From NCBI RefSeq assembly GCF_003428335.1, contig NZ_CP031704.1:3968001-4032000 (forward strand): 64,000 nt of DNA, given 5' to 3'. Under the pieces are notes generated by a model, which ran no database searches, was not told the origin of the DNA, and saw only the letters and a program-made list of their open reading frames with translations. The translations under genes and the position numbers were made by a program. Positions 8,930 to 16,744 of this stretch are shown piece by piece; the stretch's first letter is position 1, and each line of letters begins with the position of its first letter. Source of the DNA: Solimonas sp. K1W22B-7 (lineage in GTDB: Bacteria; Pseudomonadota; Gammaproteobacteria; Nevskiales; Nevskiaceae).

Positions 8930-10652
8930 CCGCCGGACCCGCGCGGCAGGCACCGAACAGATCCTGCGGCGCGGCGTAGGCGCGCGTCTTCACCGCGAAC
9001 AGGCCCAGCAGCGTGGAGAACAGGTCGTCGTGAGAGTGCGCCGCCTTGCTGGCCCGGTTGACGCAGGCCATGTCCAGGCCCAGCGCCGCCGGGGCGCCGT
9101 CCGAGAACCAGGCGACCATCGGTACATGCTTCTGCTCCGGCGGCGCCAGCTGCCAGGGCAAGCCGTGAAGGTAGATACCGTTCTCGCCCAGGCTCTCGCC
9201 GTGGTCGGAGACGTAGATCATCACCATGTCCATCTGCCCCTGCTGCGCGCGCAGCTTTTCCACCAGCTGCGCCAGCACCTGGTCGGTGTAGGCGATGGTG
9301 TTGTCGTAGGCGTTGACCAGTTCCTGCTGCGTGCAGCGCTGCACGTTGGCGTCGCGGCAGTCGGGCGTGAACAGCCGCGCCGAATCCGGGTAGCGCTTGT
9401 AGTAGGCCGGGCCATGGCTGCCCTTGGTGTGCAGCACCAGCAGCTTGGCGCCCGCCGCCGGGTAGTGCCGCTGCAGGTCTTCCAGCAGGATGCCGTCGTG
9501 GCATTCGCCGCCGGAGCACAGCACCGGGTTCCTGGCGCTGTTCAGCGACTCCATGCCCACGCGGTTGCAAGTGTTCTGGCAGCCGCCGTCATTGTCGCGC
9601 CAGCCCACCGCCACGCCGACGCGCTTGAGCACGTCCAGCAGGTTTTCCTGCTTCTCGGCGCGCTTGCGGCTGAAGTGCTCGCGGCCGTCGATGGAGAACA
9701 TGCAGGGCACGGACTCGGCGGTGTAGGTGCCGCAGGAACTGACGTCGGGGTAGTTGACCAGCCCGGGCAGCTGCGCCAGCCGCGGCGTGGTGGCGCGGCC
9801 ATAGCCGTTGAGCTGGAAATTGGCGGCGCGCGTGGTCTCGCCCACCACCAGCACCACCAGCAGCGGCCGGGCGCCGGCGGCCACCTGGCGCACCGCGTCG
9901 GTGGCGATCGGCTGCGGCGGCGGCCGCTTGCCCTGCCACAGGTTGTCTTCGGCAAAGCCCTTGACGGCGTGCAGCGGGAACGTCGGATTGACGTAGACGC
10001 GCACGTCGCGATGGATGCGCCCCCAGATCATCAGGGTCTGCTGCTGGGCCAGGAACACCGCCAGGAACACCGCCAGCATGCTCGCGGCGAGCGTCAGGCG
10101 GCGGCGCGCCTCCAGCCAGGGACTGGCCAGGCGCAGCGGCCAGCGGATCACCAGCCAGGCCGGCAGCAGGCCCTGCAGCAGCACGTGGACGACCAGGCCG
10201 AGTTGCAGCAGGTCGCCGGCCTCGTGGCGGTCGGTGCGTGCCACGTTCACCAGCATGGACTTGTCGATCACCGTGCCGAAGCTGTCCATGAAGTAGCTGC
10301 AGACCGCCGCCGTCACCAGGAACAGCACCAGCGCCGGCTTGATCGTGCGCCGCCAGGCGAACGGCGCCAGCGCCAGGGTCAGCAGCGTCACCAGCGCCAG
10401 CGCGGCACTGGCCATGATGCGGACCTCCTGCGGCCCCGCCGGCGACGGCACCGAGGCCACCACCGCGTGCAGGAAGGACAGGTTCTGGGTCAGCGCCAGG
10501 TAAGCCACCACCAGCATCAGCAGGCGGTTGGCGCTGATCACCGGCAGCCGCGGCAGGGGCAGCGCGAACGGCCAGGCCCATGCGGGCAGGATCAGGGCGG
10601 GCGCGGCGGCATCGGCACGGGCGGGCGGCGCGACTTTGGACGGCAGGGGCAT
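8919..10652 (-). CDS. eptA: Lipid A phosphoethanolamine transferase
   Basis: This 577-residue inner-membrane enzyme has about five N-terminal TM helices (40-205) and a periplasmic alkaline-phosphatase-fold domain. The family moves phosphoethanolamine from phosphatidylethanolamine to lipid A phosphate, lowering surface charge and sensitivity to cationic peptides. Visible catalytic parts: VVGETTRA with nucleophile Thr273, several paired cysteines typical of EptA/MCR enzymes (CGTYTAESVPC, CQNTC, CSGGEC), and the metal-binding SDHGESLGENG and HG. Length and motifs match EptA. The overlapping downstream histidine kinase and the GTCA repeats upstream indicate two-component control. Confidence 0.9.
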   Translation of the reverse strand: MPLPSKVAPPARADAAAPALILPAWAWPFALPLPRLPVISANRLLMLVVAYLALTQNLSFLHAVVASVPSPAGPQEVRIMASAALALVTLLTLALAPFAWRRTIKPALVLFLVTAAVCSYFMDSFGTVIDKSMLVNVARTDRHEAGDLLQLGLVVHVLLQGLLPAWLVIRWPLRLASPWLEARRRLTLAASMLAVFLAVFLAQQQTLMIWGRIHRDVRVYVNPTFPLHAVKGFAEDNLWQGKRPPPQPIATDAVRQVAAGARPLLVVLVVGETTRAANFQLNGYGRATTPRLAQLPGLVNYPDVSSCGTYTAESVPCMFSIDGREHFSRKRAEKQENLLDVLKRVGVAVGWRDNDGGCQNTCNRVGMESLNSARNPVLCSGGECHDGILLEDLQRHYPAAGAKLLVLHTKGSHGPAYYKRYPDSARLFTPDCRDANVQRCTQQELVNAYDNTIAYTDQVLAQLVEKLRAQQGQMDMVMIYVSDHGESLGENGIYLHGLPWQLAPPEQKHVPMVAWFSDGAPAALGLDMACVNRASKAAHSHDDLFSTLLGLFAVKTRAYAAPQDLFGACRAGPADAV

Positions 10653-10699
10653 TCGGGCTCGGACAACGGTTTGCGAGCCTGCAAACTATCAAGCGGTCC

Positions 10700-10747
10700 G
10701 TCAGCGCCCGGTCATCGCTCTGTCACCGCCATGTCACCGCGCTGCCA
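10700..10747. promoter_or_regulatory. Tandem 11-bp repeats, probable response-regulator sites upstream of eptA
   Basis: GTCA occurs at 10700, 10711, 10722 and 10733 with exact 11-bp spacing, and a fifth degenerate unit (GCCA) lies at 10744. The unit is roughly (C/A)T-GTCA-YCGCY. Direct repeats at 11-bp pitch are the usual binding pattern of OmpR/PhoB-family regulators. The array begins 48 bp upstream of the eptA start codon, so it probably controls the eptA-kinase operon. Confidence 0.6.
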
Positions 10748-10764
10748 CCTGATTCGCCCGTCAA
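10748..10764. promoter_or_regulatory. Copy 3 of the CCTGAYT motif (weaker)
   Basis: CCTGATTCGCCCGTCAA matches the left half of the motif well and the right half less well. The bases after it (TATTCCGAC) resemble those after copy 2 (TTTTCCGAC). It directly adjoins the GTCA repeat array. Confidence 0.35.
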
Positions 10765-10844
10765 CTATTCCGACCCGGCGGCGGCGGACATGCTTGAATG
10801 CCTCCGCGACGCCGCGTCACCACCCGGCGCGCCTCCCTGATTCG

Positions 10845-10869
10845 GCCCGCCTCGAGCGGGCTCTTTTTT
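10845..10869 (+). terminator. Plus-strand terminator without an obvious upstream gene
   Basis: A six-base-pair GCCCGC/GCGGGC stem with a CTCGA loop is followed by TC and six T residues. It points along the plus strand, whereas both neighbouring genes are on the minus strand. It would therefore end an unannotated plus-strand transcript of roughly 100 nt starting near 10765. Confidence 0.65.
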
Positions 10870-10877
10870 CTCCCTCT

Positions 10878-11759
10878 TCAAGCCGCCACCGCCACCGTGA
10901 TGCTGGCCGCATAGCCCAGCGCATTGCTGCCGCTGATCGTCACCATCTCGGTGTCGGTACCGTCGCTGAACACGTTGTCGCGCTCGTTGGTGGTGTTGTT
11001 GGCCGCGCTGCTCGGATACAGCGTGGTGTTGGTGTAGACCTGGCTGGTGACGCTGGCCGGGAAGGCCAGCTGCGAGGTCGCCACCACCTCGTTGTGCTCC
11101 GGCGTGCCGTCCGGGTAGACCTCGAAGTGGATGTGCGTCGCACGGCCGGCATAGCGCCCCGGGAAGATCGTGGTGAAGGTCACCTGGCCGTTGGTATCGG
11201 TGCGGCCCACGCCGCGCAGCCAGGTGCGGTCCGAGAAGTCGCCGCCGTTCATCGTGCCGCTGTACTGGCTGTAGTTGCCGTTGCGGCTGCAGTGCCAGAC
11301 ATAGACGTAATAGCCCGCCAGCACGCCGCAGCTGCCGTTGACGTTCTGCAGCGTCACGGTCACCGTCAGCGGCGTACCGGTCTGGGTGTTGGTGCCGTCG
11401 AAATCCGAACGGATGTCGGTGCGGAAGGCGCGAGAGTCGGTGAAGACGTTCTTCAGCACCCCGCCATTGGTGTTGGTGCCGTCCGCCGGGAACGGCCCGT
11501 TGGTCTCCTCCGCCACGCGCGTGCAGGTTCCGCTGGAACTACCGCCGGTCGTGCCGCCCGTGGTGCCGCCGCTGCTGGAGCCCCCGGATGAGCCGCTGGA
11601 GCTGTCGGTGGTTCCCTCGCTGCCGCCGCCACCACAACCGGCCACCAGGGCCGCCGCCGCACCGGCCCCGATCAGGCCCATGGCGCGCCGGCGCGTCATG
11701 AACCGGCGCAGCTCGGTGAGCCTGGAGGAATCGAGGGGATTGGGGGCCTGGCGGGACAT
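10878..11759 (-). CDS. Intradiol dioxygenase-like lipoprotein
   Basis: This 293-residue protein starts at the ATG at 11759, after AGGAG. It has a twin-arginine-like leader (MTRRRAMGL), a hydrophobic stretch and a lipobox ending in Cys42 (LVAGC), then a Ser/Gly/Thr linker. The rest (about 75-293) matches the intradiol ring-cleavage dioxygenase-like fold: ETNGPFPADG, YYVYVWHCS and the iron-ligand-like FPGRYAGRATHIHFE. Family enzymes use Fe(III) held by two Tyr and two His to open catechol rings; extracytoplasmic relatives have mostly unknown substrates. It is a single gene upstream of eptA. Confidence 0.75.
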   Translation of the reverse strand: MSRQAPNPLDSSRLTELRRFMTRRRAMGLIGAGAAAALVAGCGGGGSEGTTDSSSGSSGGSSSGGTTGGTTGGSSSGTCTRVAEETNGPFPADGTNTNGGVLKNVFTDSRAFRTDIRSDFDGTNTQTGTPLTVTVTLQNVNGSCGVLAGYYVYVWHCSRNGNYSQYSGTMNGGDFSDRTWLRGVGRTDTNGQVTFTTIFPGRYAGRATHIHFEVYPDGTPEHNEVVATSQLAFPASVTSQVYTNTTLYPSSAANNTTNERDNVFSDGTDTEMVTISGSNALGYAASITVAVAA

Positions 11760-11963
11760 GCGGAACTCCTGGAGATCGCTGGGGGTGAGCAAACTCTAGG
11801 AGCCCCCGCGCCGGCGGCGGGAAACCTTTACACAAGGTTTACATGGCGGCGATGAACGGCGGGATCTCGGGGATGAGCGTGCAATCCCATGGCGGCGGAA
11901 CGGCCACCACGATGCCGATGGAGTAAATTCGCGGCGGGCCTCCTGGCCGCCATGGAGTGTGCA

Positions 11964-12608
11964 ATGGGCGCAAAAACCTGGATGCTCGCCTACGTCGAAG
12001 GCAAGGCGAGCGATCATCTGTCCTCAGACCCCTCACTGGACCGCCAAGCCTGCGCCGCACTGGCGGCCCAGCTGTTTCCCGCCGAGCGGCTGGAACCCAT
12101 CGCCGACGGCAACCTGTCGTATACCTGCCCGCCGGACAATGAAATCTACGTGGGCTGTTTTCCCGGCGTCCGTATCGTGGCAGCCAGGGAGTTCGGCATT
12201 GACCGCCCGTCGAAGCTCGGCCAGCACTTCCTCGCCGCGGCCAACGGCGCCGCCGTCTACCTTCACGCCATGCACAGCGTCGTGGACTGGTTCGCCTATG
12301 CCATCTGGGTGAACGGAAAGCTCCAGCGCTCCCTGAGTGTGTCGCCGGACAACGGCGTGATCGAAGACATCGGCGCGCGCCTGGATTTCGAACAGCCGTT
12401 CTGGTCCGGAGCACAACCGGCCTGCGACCCGGAGGACGACGACAACGACTACCCCCTCGCCTTCCATCCACTGGAACTCGGAGAGGCGGCGCTCCTGCAT
12501 CTGTTCGGCTACCAGCTCGAAGGCTTCATGGAGCCCGGCCACCTGGAGCCCGAGCATATTCCGCTGGCCGGTTTCAGGCGGGCCAGGAGGAAGTGGAAGC
12601 TGTGGTGA
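11964..12608 (+). CDS. DUF6928 family protein
   Basis: This 214-residue cytosolic protein starts at MGAKTW (ATG 11964, after GGAG). Conserved-looking blocks are LSYTCPPDNEIYVGCFPGV, YLHAMHSVVDWFAYAIW and FHPLELGEAALLHLFGYQLEG. This layout is that of a widespread bacterial family of unknown function annotated as DUF6928. There is no signal peptide or membrane segment. It stands alone, divergent from the dioxygenase-like gene. Confidence 0.7.
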   Translation: MGAKTWMLAYVEGKASDHLSSDPSLDRQACAALAAQLFPAERLEPIADGNLSYTCPPDNEIYVGCFPGVRIVAAREFGIDRPSKLGQHFLAAANGAAVYLHAMHSVVDWFAYAIWVNGKLQRSLSVSPDNGVIEDIGARLDFEQPFWSGAQPACDPEDDDNDYPLAFHPLELGEAALLHLFGYQLEGFMEPGHLEPEHIPLAGFRRARRKWKLW

Positions 12609-12635
12609 ATGGAGGACAGCCCAGCCTGCATTCGC

Positions 12636-12790
12636 TTAAAGCGACGGGCCGTAGATGCAATATGCCCCCGCAAGTGCGGTCACGATGATGGCAAACGCCC
12701 AGGCAAGACAGCTTGCTTGCCGACCAGCATCTGGATCAGCGTGGCGTGCTGGAAAAGCGCGTAAATCTCAAGATGCACCAGAAACATCAT
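12636..12790 (-). pseudogene. Remnant of a small membrane protein gene, frameshifted
   Basis: From the ATG at 12790 one frame reads MMFLVHLEIYALFQHATLIQ and continues to LVGKQ. The hydrophobic continuation (SCLAWAFAIIVTALAGAYC, ending at TAA 12636) lies in another frame, so one base appears to be missing near 12700-12715. Joined, the product would be about 50 residues with one or two membrane segments. It overlaps the end of the acetyltransferase reading frame. Confidence 0.35.
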
Positions 12791-13207
12791 ACAGCTTCAC
12801 GAAACGACGCTCGTCGGGCTCATAGCCTTGCTGCTGATAAAATACATGGCCTGCACCCGGTGGTCGCCACTAGTCACCTCCGCCCGGACACAACGTTGCT
12901 CTGCAAAAAAAGCGTCAGCAGCGGAAACCAGCATTGCCCCGACACCCTGTCTTCGGAAGGCGTCATCAATGACCAACGAGGTGATGCGTCCGAGCCTCCC
13001 TGGCTGATGGAACAGTTCAAGCACGTGCAAGCTGATGACTCCGAGAATATTGTCACTGTCCTGCGCCAACAGCACTGCGTCGCAAGAACTGGAGTTTAGA
13101 GCCTCAAGCTTCTCTCGAATGAGCTTTGGCGAGGCACGATAGCCCAACTGATTCAGGAGCTTGGATACTGCTTCCGCGTCGACTTCCAGCGCCTCTCTAA
13201 CTTCCAT
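12768..13207 (-). pseudogene. GNAT acetyltransferase gene with a C-terminal frameshift
   Basis: From MEVREAL (ATG 13207) the frame gives a good GNAT domain, including the acetyl-CoA loop DDAFRRQGVGAMLV and GDHRVQA. It then leaves the family pattern and stops at 12797. In the neighbouring frame the expected ending appears (FYQQQGYEPDERRFVKLYDVS, stop at 12768). A single lost base near 12850 (GCCCAT to GCCAT) explains this. It may be a decayed gene or a sequencing error; the fold is otherwise complete. Confidence 0.65.
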
Positions 13208-13377
13208 ACAGGCCTCGGCAAAGTAAAACCATTTTCCATCTCGACAGAATACCTGCAGTGTCGCGCCGTAACCGTGCAAAATCAGTGCAGGACTTGTGGA
13301 ATTTTTTCGCAATCCCCCGCAACGGCGACCCATCCGCTAAGCTGGTTCCATCATTGCCACGCCAAGAATAGCTTCCG

Positions 13378-13839
13378 ATGCTCCCTCATTGCTTCCGCCT
13401 GTGCTCCGTCGGCCTTGCAGCGATCCTCCTGTTGGCGGCCGGTACCGGGAAGGCCGAGGACTGGAAGCTGGACGGACGCTACGAGAACGAGTTCCATGGC
13501 ATGAACTCCAGCGGCACGCACAGCCACTACGAGGTCTCCCGTTTCCACATCCGTGGCAACCGAGCCACCTACCGGATGACGGACAACGGCGACCTGATCG
13601 GTGGCATAGAGTCCCTGGAGGTTGATGACCAAGGCACCCGCATCCTCTTGCGCTTCAAGAGTTGCGTGAAGCCGGACGGTGGAGGCGTGGAGCAGCCCTG
13701 TACATACACCAGGAATCCCGGCGAGATCGTCTACATCCTGGAACGATGCCGGGGAGACGGCGCACGCTGCCTGATCGGTCGGGATCGCCTGGACGACGGC
13801 GTCGTGTTCAGGCGCGTGAGGCGTTTCATAGAATATTGA
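13378..13839 (+). CDS. Secreted hypothetical protein
   Basis: This 153-residue protein has a clear signal peptide (residues 1-26, ending GTGKAED). The mature part is hydrophilic and predicted beta-rich, with two or more cysteine pairs (FKSCVK, EQPCTYT, ERCRGDGARC). The start region reads MLPHCFRLC, with GAATAGC upstream and no strong ribosome site. I do not recognise a family. It is the last plus-strand gene before the minus-strand cargo block. Confidence 0.5.
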   Translation: MLPHCFRLCSVGLAAILLLAAGTGKAEDWKLDGRYENEFHGMNSSGTHSHYEVSRFHIRGNRATYRMTDNGDLIGGIESLEVDDQGTRILLRFKSCVKPDGGGVEQPCTYTRNPGEIVYILERCRGDGARCLIGRDRLDDGVVFRRVRRFIEY

Positions 13840-13926
13840 GCGGCGGCTTTCCCGCAGGTGCGCTTTTCGCACCCACTGCGACAGAAACCCACGAATCCGC
13901 CTCACGTGCTGGATGCAAAACCTCTC

Positions 13927-14337
13927 TTACTTTCCCGAGAGAAGGCTATCGCACTCCGAAGCACACCCCAGCTTTTCCGGAGCACCGCCATCCAGCCGTA
14001 TTGATGCGATCCCCGATGCGCTCACTTCGACAAGGGCAGTGTGCGTTCCGACAGAAAGCGTGGCGCGGACATAACAGGGCGCCCAGTCGAACTCGTCGTG
14101 CAACTGCTTGTCGCTGACCGGCCGGGCCTTGCCCAGGAAAGCACGCAGATTTTTCTCCGACAGGATAAACCCGCGACACATCCTGGCGGCGTTGTCGTCT
14201 CCAGGGGCCACACCCGCAACGATCTTCGAAACACGGTAGTGCTCGCCTAGCGATTCAAGCGCATCCTTTCGGGGCGTGCCGTCCCCTATGCACGCGCCGG
14301 TGAATAACAACAGCGCGGTGATTGATGCTTGTTTCAT
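13927..14337 (-). CDS. Small lipoprotein, possible immunity-type cargo
   Basis: The 136-residue product has a short lipoprotein signal (ALLLFTGAC, lipidated Cys16) and a hydrophilic domain with three or four further cysteines. It follows the zeta-toxin-like gene by 43 bp on the same strand and is visibly less GC-rich than the phage structural genes. Small exported proteins downstream of toxins in this locus look like immunity proteins, but a lipoprotein would not obviously protect against a cytosolic kinase, so the pairing is uncertain. Confidence 0.45.
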   Translation of the reverse strand: MKQASITALLLFTGACIGDGTPRKDALESLGEHYRVSKIVAGVAPGDDNAARMCRGFILSEKNLRAFLGKARPVSDKQLHDEFDWAPCYVRATLSVGTHTALVEVSASGIASIRLDGGAPEKLGCASECDSLLSGK

Positions 14338-14380
14338 TGAAATTTCCCATTGATGCCGCTCCCGATATCGTCTTCCACGA

Positions 14381-15163
14381 TCACCTACCCCGCTTCAATG
14401 CATACGACGCCAGGAGTTCCGAAATCTTGCCCATCCGCAACTGTTCCCGCACAAGCTCGTCAAGTTCACCACATAGTTGAGCTGCTTGCGGCGGCGACCC
14501 TTCCGGCGCCTGCCCGATGACCTGCACTCTGTCGTCGTTCTTGAAGTATCGCTTCAAAGCCTTGAACGCTGTAAATGCACCGACGTGCGTACTGGCATGA
14601 ACATCTGTAGGAACGATTCTGCCGTAGCGCTGCGCGCGCGGCAGCACTCCATCGCGGTAGGCTTGCAACGGCTCACGATACACATATGCGACCAGGACCT
14701 TGCGGCCCGTCTTCAGAACCGTATCGATCTTTCTCCTGGCCCCTCGAATCGAGGCAAGGTTTCCGTCATACACCACACCCGTTCGTGGAGACAGCGTGGA
14801 TTTTCCTGCTCCTGTACCACCGGCCATGAAAACAACCCTGTCAGTTTCCCCATCAGGCGCCTGCTCGCATAGACGTCGGAATGCTTCTTCCTTGATCCGG
14901 ATTGAAGCGGCTTGCACCAGGCTCGAGTTCGCCATGCGCGCTTCCCGGTTTTCCGCATACTCCGGGAACAGTTCCTTGGCTATGTCGGCGCTGAAGTAGT
15001 TGGAATTCCCGACATAGTCGAATGCCTTGCGACGATACCGCTCAAGGAAATCCGGAAGATGGGACAGTACATGCGCTTCCAGTTCCGCCGCCGGCCCCGT
15101 TGGCACCGCCATTCCGTCTCCTGCAAAGTCTGTATCGGCTTCGGCCTCAGTATTTTTTGTCAT
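14381..15163 (-). CDS. Zeta-toxin-like P-loop kinase
   Basis: The 260-residue product has an alpha-helical N-terminus, then a P-loop kinase domain with Walker A GGTGAGKS (residues 115-122) followed by VVYDGNLASIRGARRKID and VAYVYREPLQAY. This is the layout of zeta-toxin-like kinases; known zeta toxins phosphorylate UDP-N-acetylglucosamine and block cell-wall synthesis. The start MTKNTEAE (ATG 15163) follows AAAGGC; MLGIWPSG at 15220 is possible and might be the joint of an exchanged C-terminal module. No epsilon-type antitoxin is recognisable nearby. It lies between the terminator at 15262 and the lipoprotein gene. Confidence 0.6.
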   Translation of the reverse strand: MTKNTEAEADTDFAGDGMAVPTGPAAELEAHVLSHLPDFLERYRRKAFDYVGNSNYFSADIAKELFPEYAENREARMANSSLVQAASIRIKEEAFRRLCEQAPDGETDRVVFMAGGTGAGKSTLSPRTGVVYDGNLASIRGARRKIDTVLKTGRKVLVAYVYREPLQAYRDGVLPRAQRYGRIVPTDVHASTHVGAFTAFKALKRYFKNDDRVQVIGQAPEGSPPQAAQLCGELDELVREQLRMGKISELLASYALKRGR

Positions 15164-15261
15164 GCCTTTCTGGATTCCCGGATGATCTATCGAGTGCCCC
15201 GATGGCCAGATGCCAAGCATGGGATTTGCCGCTTGAGCTGACGACGAGAGCACATGACAAA

Positions 15262-15286
15262 GAAAAACCCCGCATCAGGCGGGGTT
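15262..15286 (-). terminator. Terminator ending the lipase cassette
   Basis: On the minus strand, an AACCCCGCC / GCGGGGTT stem with a TGA-type loop is followed by TTTTT. It begins at the stop codon of the 15286 gene, so it separates the lipase-like cassette from the zeta-toxin-like gene. Confidence 0.75.
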
Positions 15287-15495
15287 CAGAACATCTTTTC
15301 AAGCGGCGGATCGTAACGCCCAGGATCATGCAAGCTGGCCTCATACTCGCGCATGAACAGTTGCGTGTCATGCGGCATGCTCCGCCCCCAGGCATCAAGA
15401 TAGGCCCCATTCTCGTCCTTCGCGAGCCTGGGTACCCACCACCGCCGGCCATCGGGGGCGACATTGACTCCAGTCTTTGGCTCATTGTTATCCAT
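15286..15495 (-). CDS. Small hypothetical protein of the lipase-like cassette
   Basis: This 69-residue product (MDNNEPKTG...) is hydrophilic and aromatic-rich (GRRWWVPRL, DAWGRSMPHD). A longer start at 15525 adds ten residues. It follows the membrane protein gene at 15542 on the same strand and ends in a dedicated terminator, so it is the last gene of the lipase-like cassette. Function unknown; a second immunity protein or a chaperone for the effector are possibilities. Confidence 0.4.
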   Translation of the reverse strand: MDNNEPKTGVNVAPDGRRWWVPRLAKDENGAYLDAWGRSMPHDTQLFMREYEASLHDPGRYDPPLEKMF

Positions 15496-15541
15496 GGCGC
15501 ATCTTATATGGGAAATGCTTCCCACTCCATGACCAACTTAA

Positions 15542-15826
15542 TTAGGGCACGCCAAACTTCGGAGGAAACGCCAGGATGAACCCAACTTCCATCAAGCAGA
15601 TTGCAGCATAGATCACGATGGCGTGCCGATTCCTCTTCAAGGCGACCGCAAGCAGGAAAACGGGGAACGTCAACAGAAGAAGTCCTACTTGAAACCCGGT
15701 GTTGAAAGGCTCCGTCACACGGTACTCCGCAACCAATTCACGACTGAGCCAGACATAGGTTGTGAATGCAATTGCCGGAACTGCGATCGCGACCGCGTAC
15801 AAAATCTTTGCCACCTTTTCCCTCAT
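15542..15826 (-). CDS. Three-helix membrane protein, candidate immunity for the lipase-like effector
   Basis: This 94-residue protein has three hydrophobic segments (about 8-26, 45-62 and 70-88). It starts 15 bp after the stop of the lipase-like gene, on the same strand. Inner-membrane immunity proteins usually protect against toxins acting in the periplasm or on membranes, which fits a phospholipase-like partner. I recognise no named family. Confidence 0.5.
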   Translation of the reverse strand: MREKVAKILYAVAIAVPAIAFTTYVWLSRELVAEYRVTEPFNTGFQVGLLLLTFPVFLLAVALKRNRHAIVIYAAICLMEVGFILAFPPKFGVP

Positions 15827-15841
15827 ATCGATCTCCGCATC

Positions 15842-16744
15842 CTAACGCAGGTTCTCATTGTATAGTTGTTGTGCAAGCAATGCCCTCCTGGCTCTTCCCG
15901 CTTCGTTTTCCGGCGCATAGTGGAAATGTCCAGAACCCTTGGTCATCTGCCAAAAGAGGGACGGAAGAGCAGCGAGCGCCTTTGGCTCTGATATTCCTGC
16001 ATACAAGGGATCGCCGAACTGCGTTAGGTCAATTGCTTTCACATTTTTTATCTTGGGATTCCTTCGAAGGTCCTTCAGATAGGCCTCCGCTATGGGAGAT
16101 CCTAGTAAGACAAGGTTATCCACTACTCCCCCCTGCTTGGCGTAACTATCGGCAATCTGTGCCGCCATTAATGATCCATAGGAATATCCAATCAGGTTGA
16201 GCTGCGGCCCCATGTCCTGCATATCTATTTTCGATATGTCAAAGTCACGATCATCATCGTAGTACGGAACGCTCAGAATATCTCCCATCATCCCATTTGA
16301 AAGAAAATTCCGATCTGGAGCAGAGACGTTGGATATGCCGGCGTTTGACAGCGCTCTCACCATATCGTCGATGTAACTTCCATCCAGCCCGGCGCCACCA
16401 ATAAAGTAGGTGCCTTTTCTGGCTCCTGCATCTCGCATTGGAAGCTCTTTCCTTTGGCTCGCCGCTTGAAGAAAATCTTGACGGACGGGAATCCCATAGC
16501 CTCCACCGTAGTTGCCTTGTAGCGCTGTTCGGCGCCTCTGTCTCAACAGGGACGAAAGGCTCGCATCCAATGGTAGCTGCGTCCATTCAGCATTCGGGCG
16601 GGGCAAGCCAAAGCTGTCACTTTCGGCTAGATCATTCGAGACGGTCGTGGGGTCCTTTGTCCCCCGGAGTGCGAATGTTCGCTTTGGTAAGGTTTCCAGC
16701 ACAAAGCCGTCCGGCAGACGCTCGCTCACGGAATGCGCTCCCAT
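15842..16744 (-). CDS. Alpha/beta-hydrolase (lipase-like) effector domain
   Basis: This 300-residue protein carries a nucleophile elbow GYSYGS (Ser188) after a predicted strand (LNLI), a TYFIGGAGLDGSY motif (about 112-124) that may form the oxyanion hole, and a late FHYAPENE stretch that could hold the histidine. This suggests a lipase or esterase with an unknown target. It begins inside the end of the upstream trunk gene: ATG 16744 against stop 16726, overlapping by 19 bp in the -1 frame. It is therefore coupled to, or occasionally fused with, the trunk by frameshifting. The downstream membrane protein at 15542 is the candidate immunity gene. Confidence 0.6.
   Translation of the reverse strand: MGAHSVSERLPDGFVLETLPKRTFALRGTKDPTTVSNDLAESDSFGLPRPNAEWTQLPLDASLSSLLRQRRRTALQGNYGGGYGIPVRQDFLQAASQRKELPMRDAGARKGTYFIGGAGLDGSYIDDMVRALSNAGISNVSAPDRNFLSNGMMGDILSVPYYDDDRDFDISKIDMQDMGPQLNLIGYSYGSLMAAQIADSYAKQGGVVDNLVLLGSPIAEAYLKDLRRNPKIKNVKAIDLTQFGDPLYAGISEPKALAALPSLFWQMTKGSGHFHYAPENEAGRARRALLAQQLYNENLR

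Noticed and set aside
14381-15163. A complete epsilon/zeta toxin-antitoxin pair
   Set aside because: No epsilon-like antitoxin is recognisable among the neighbours.
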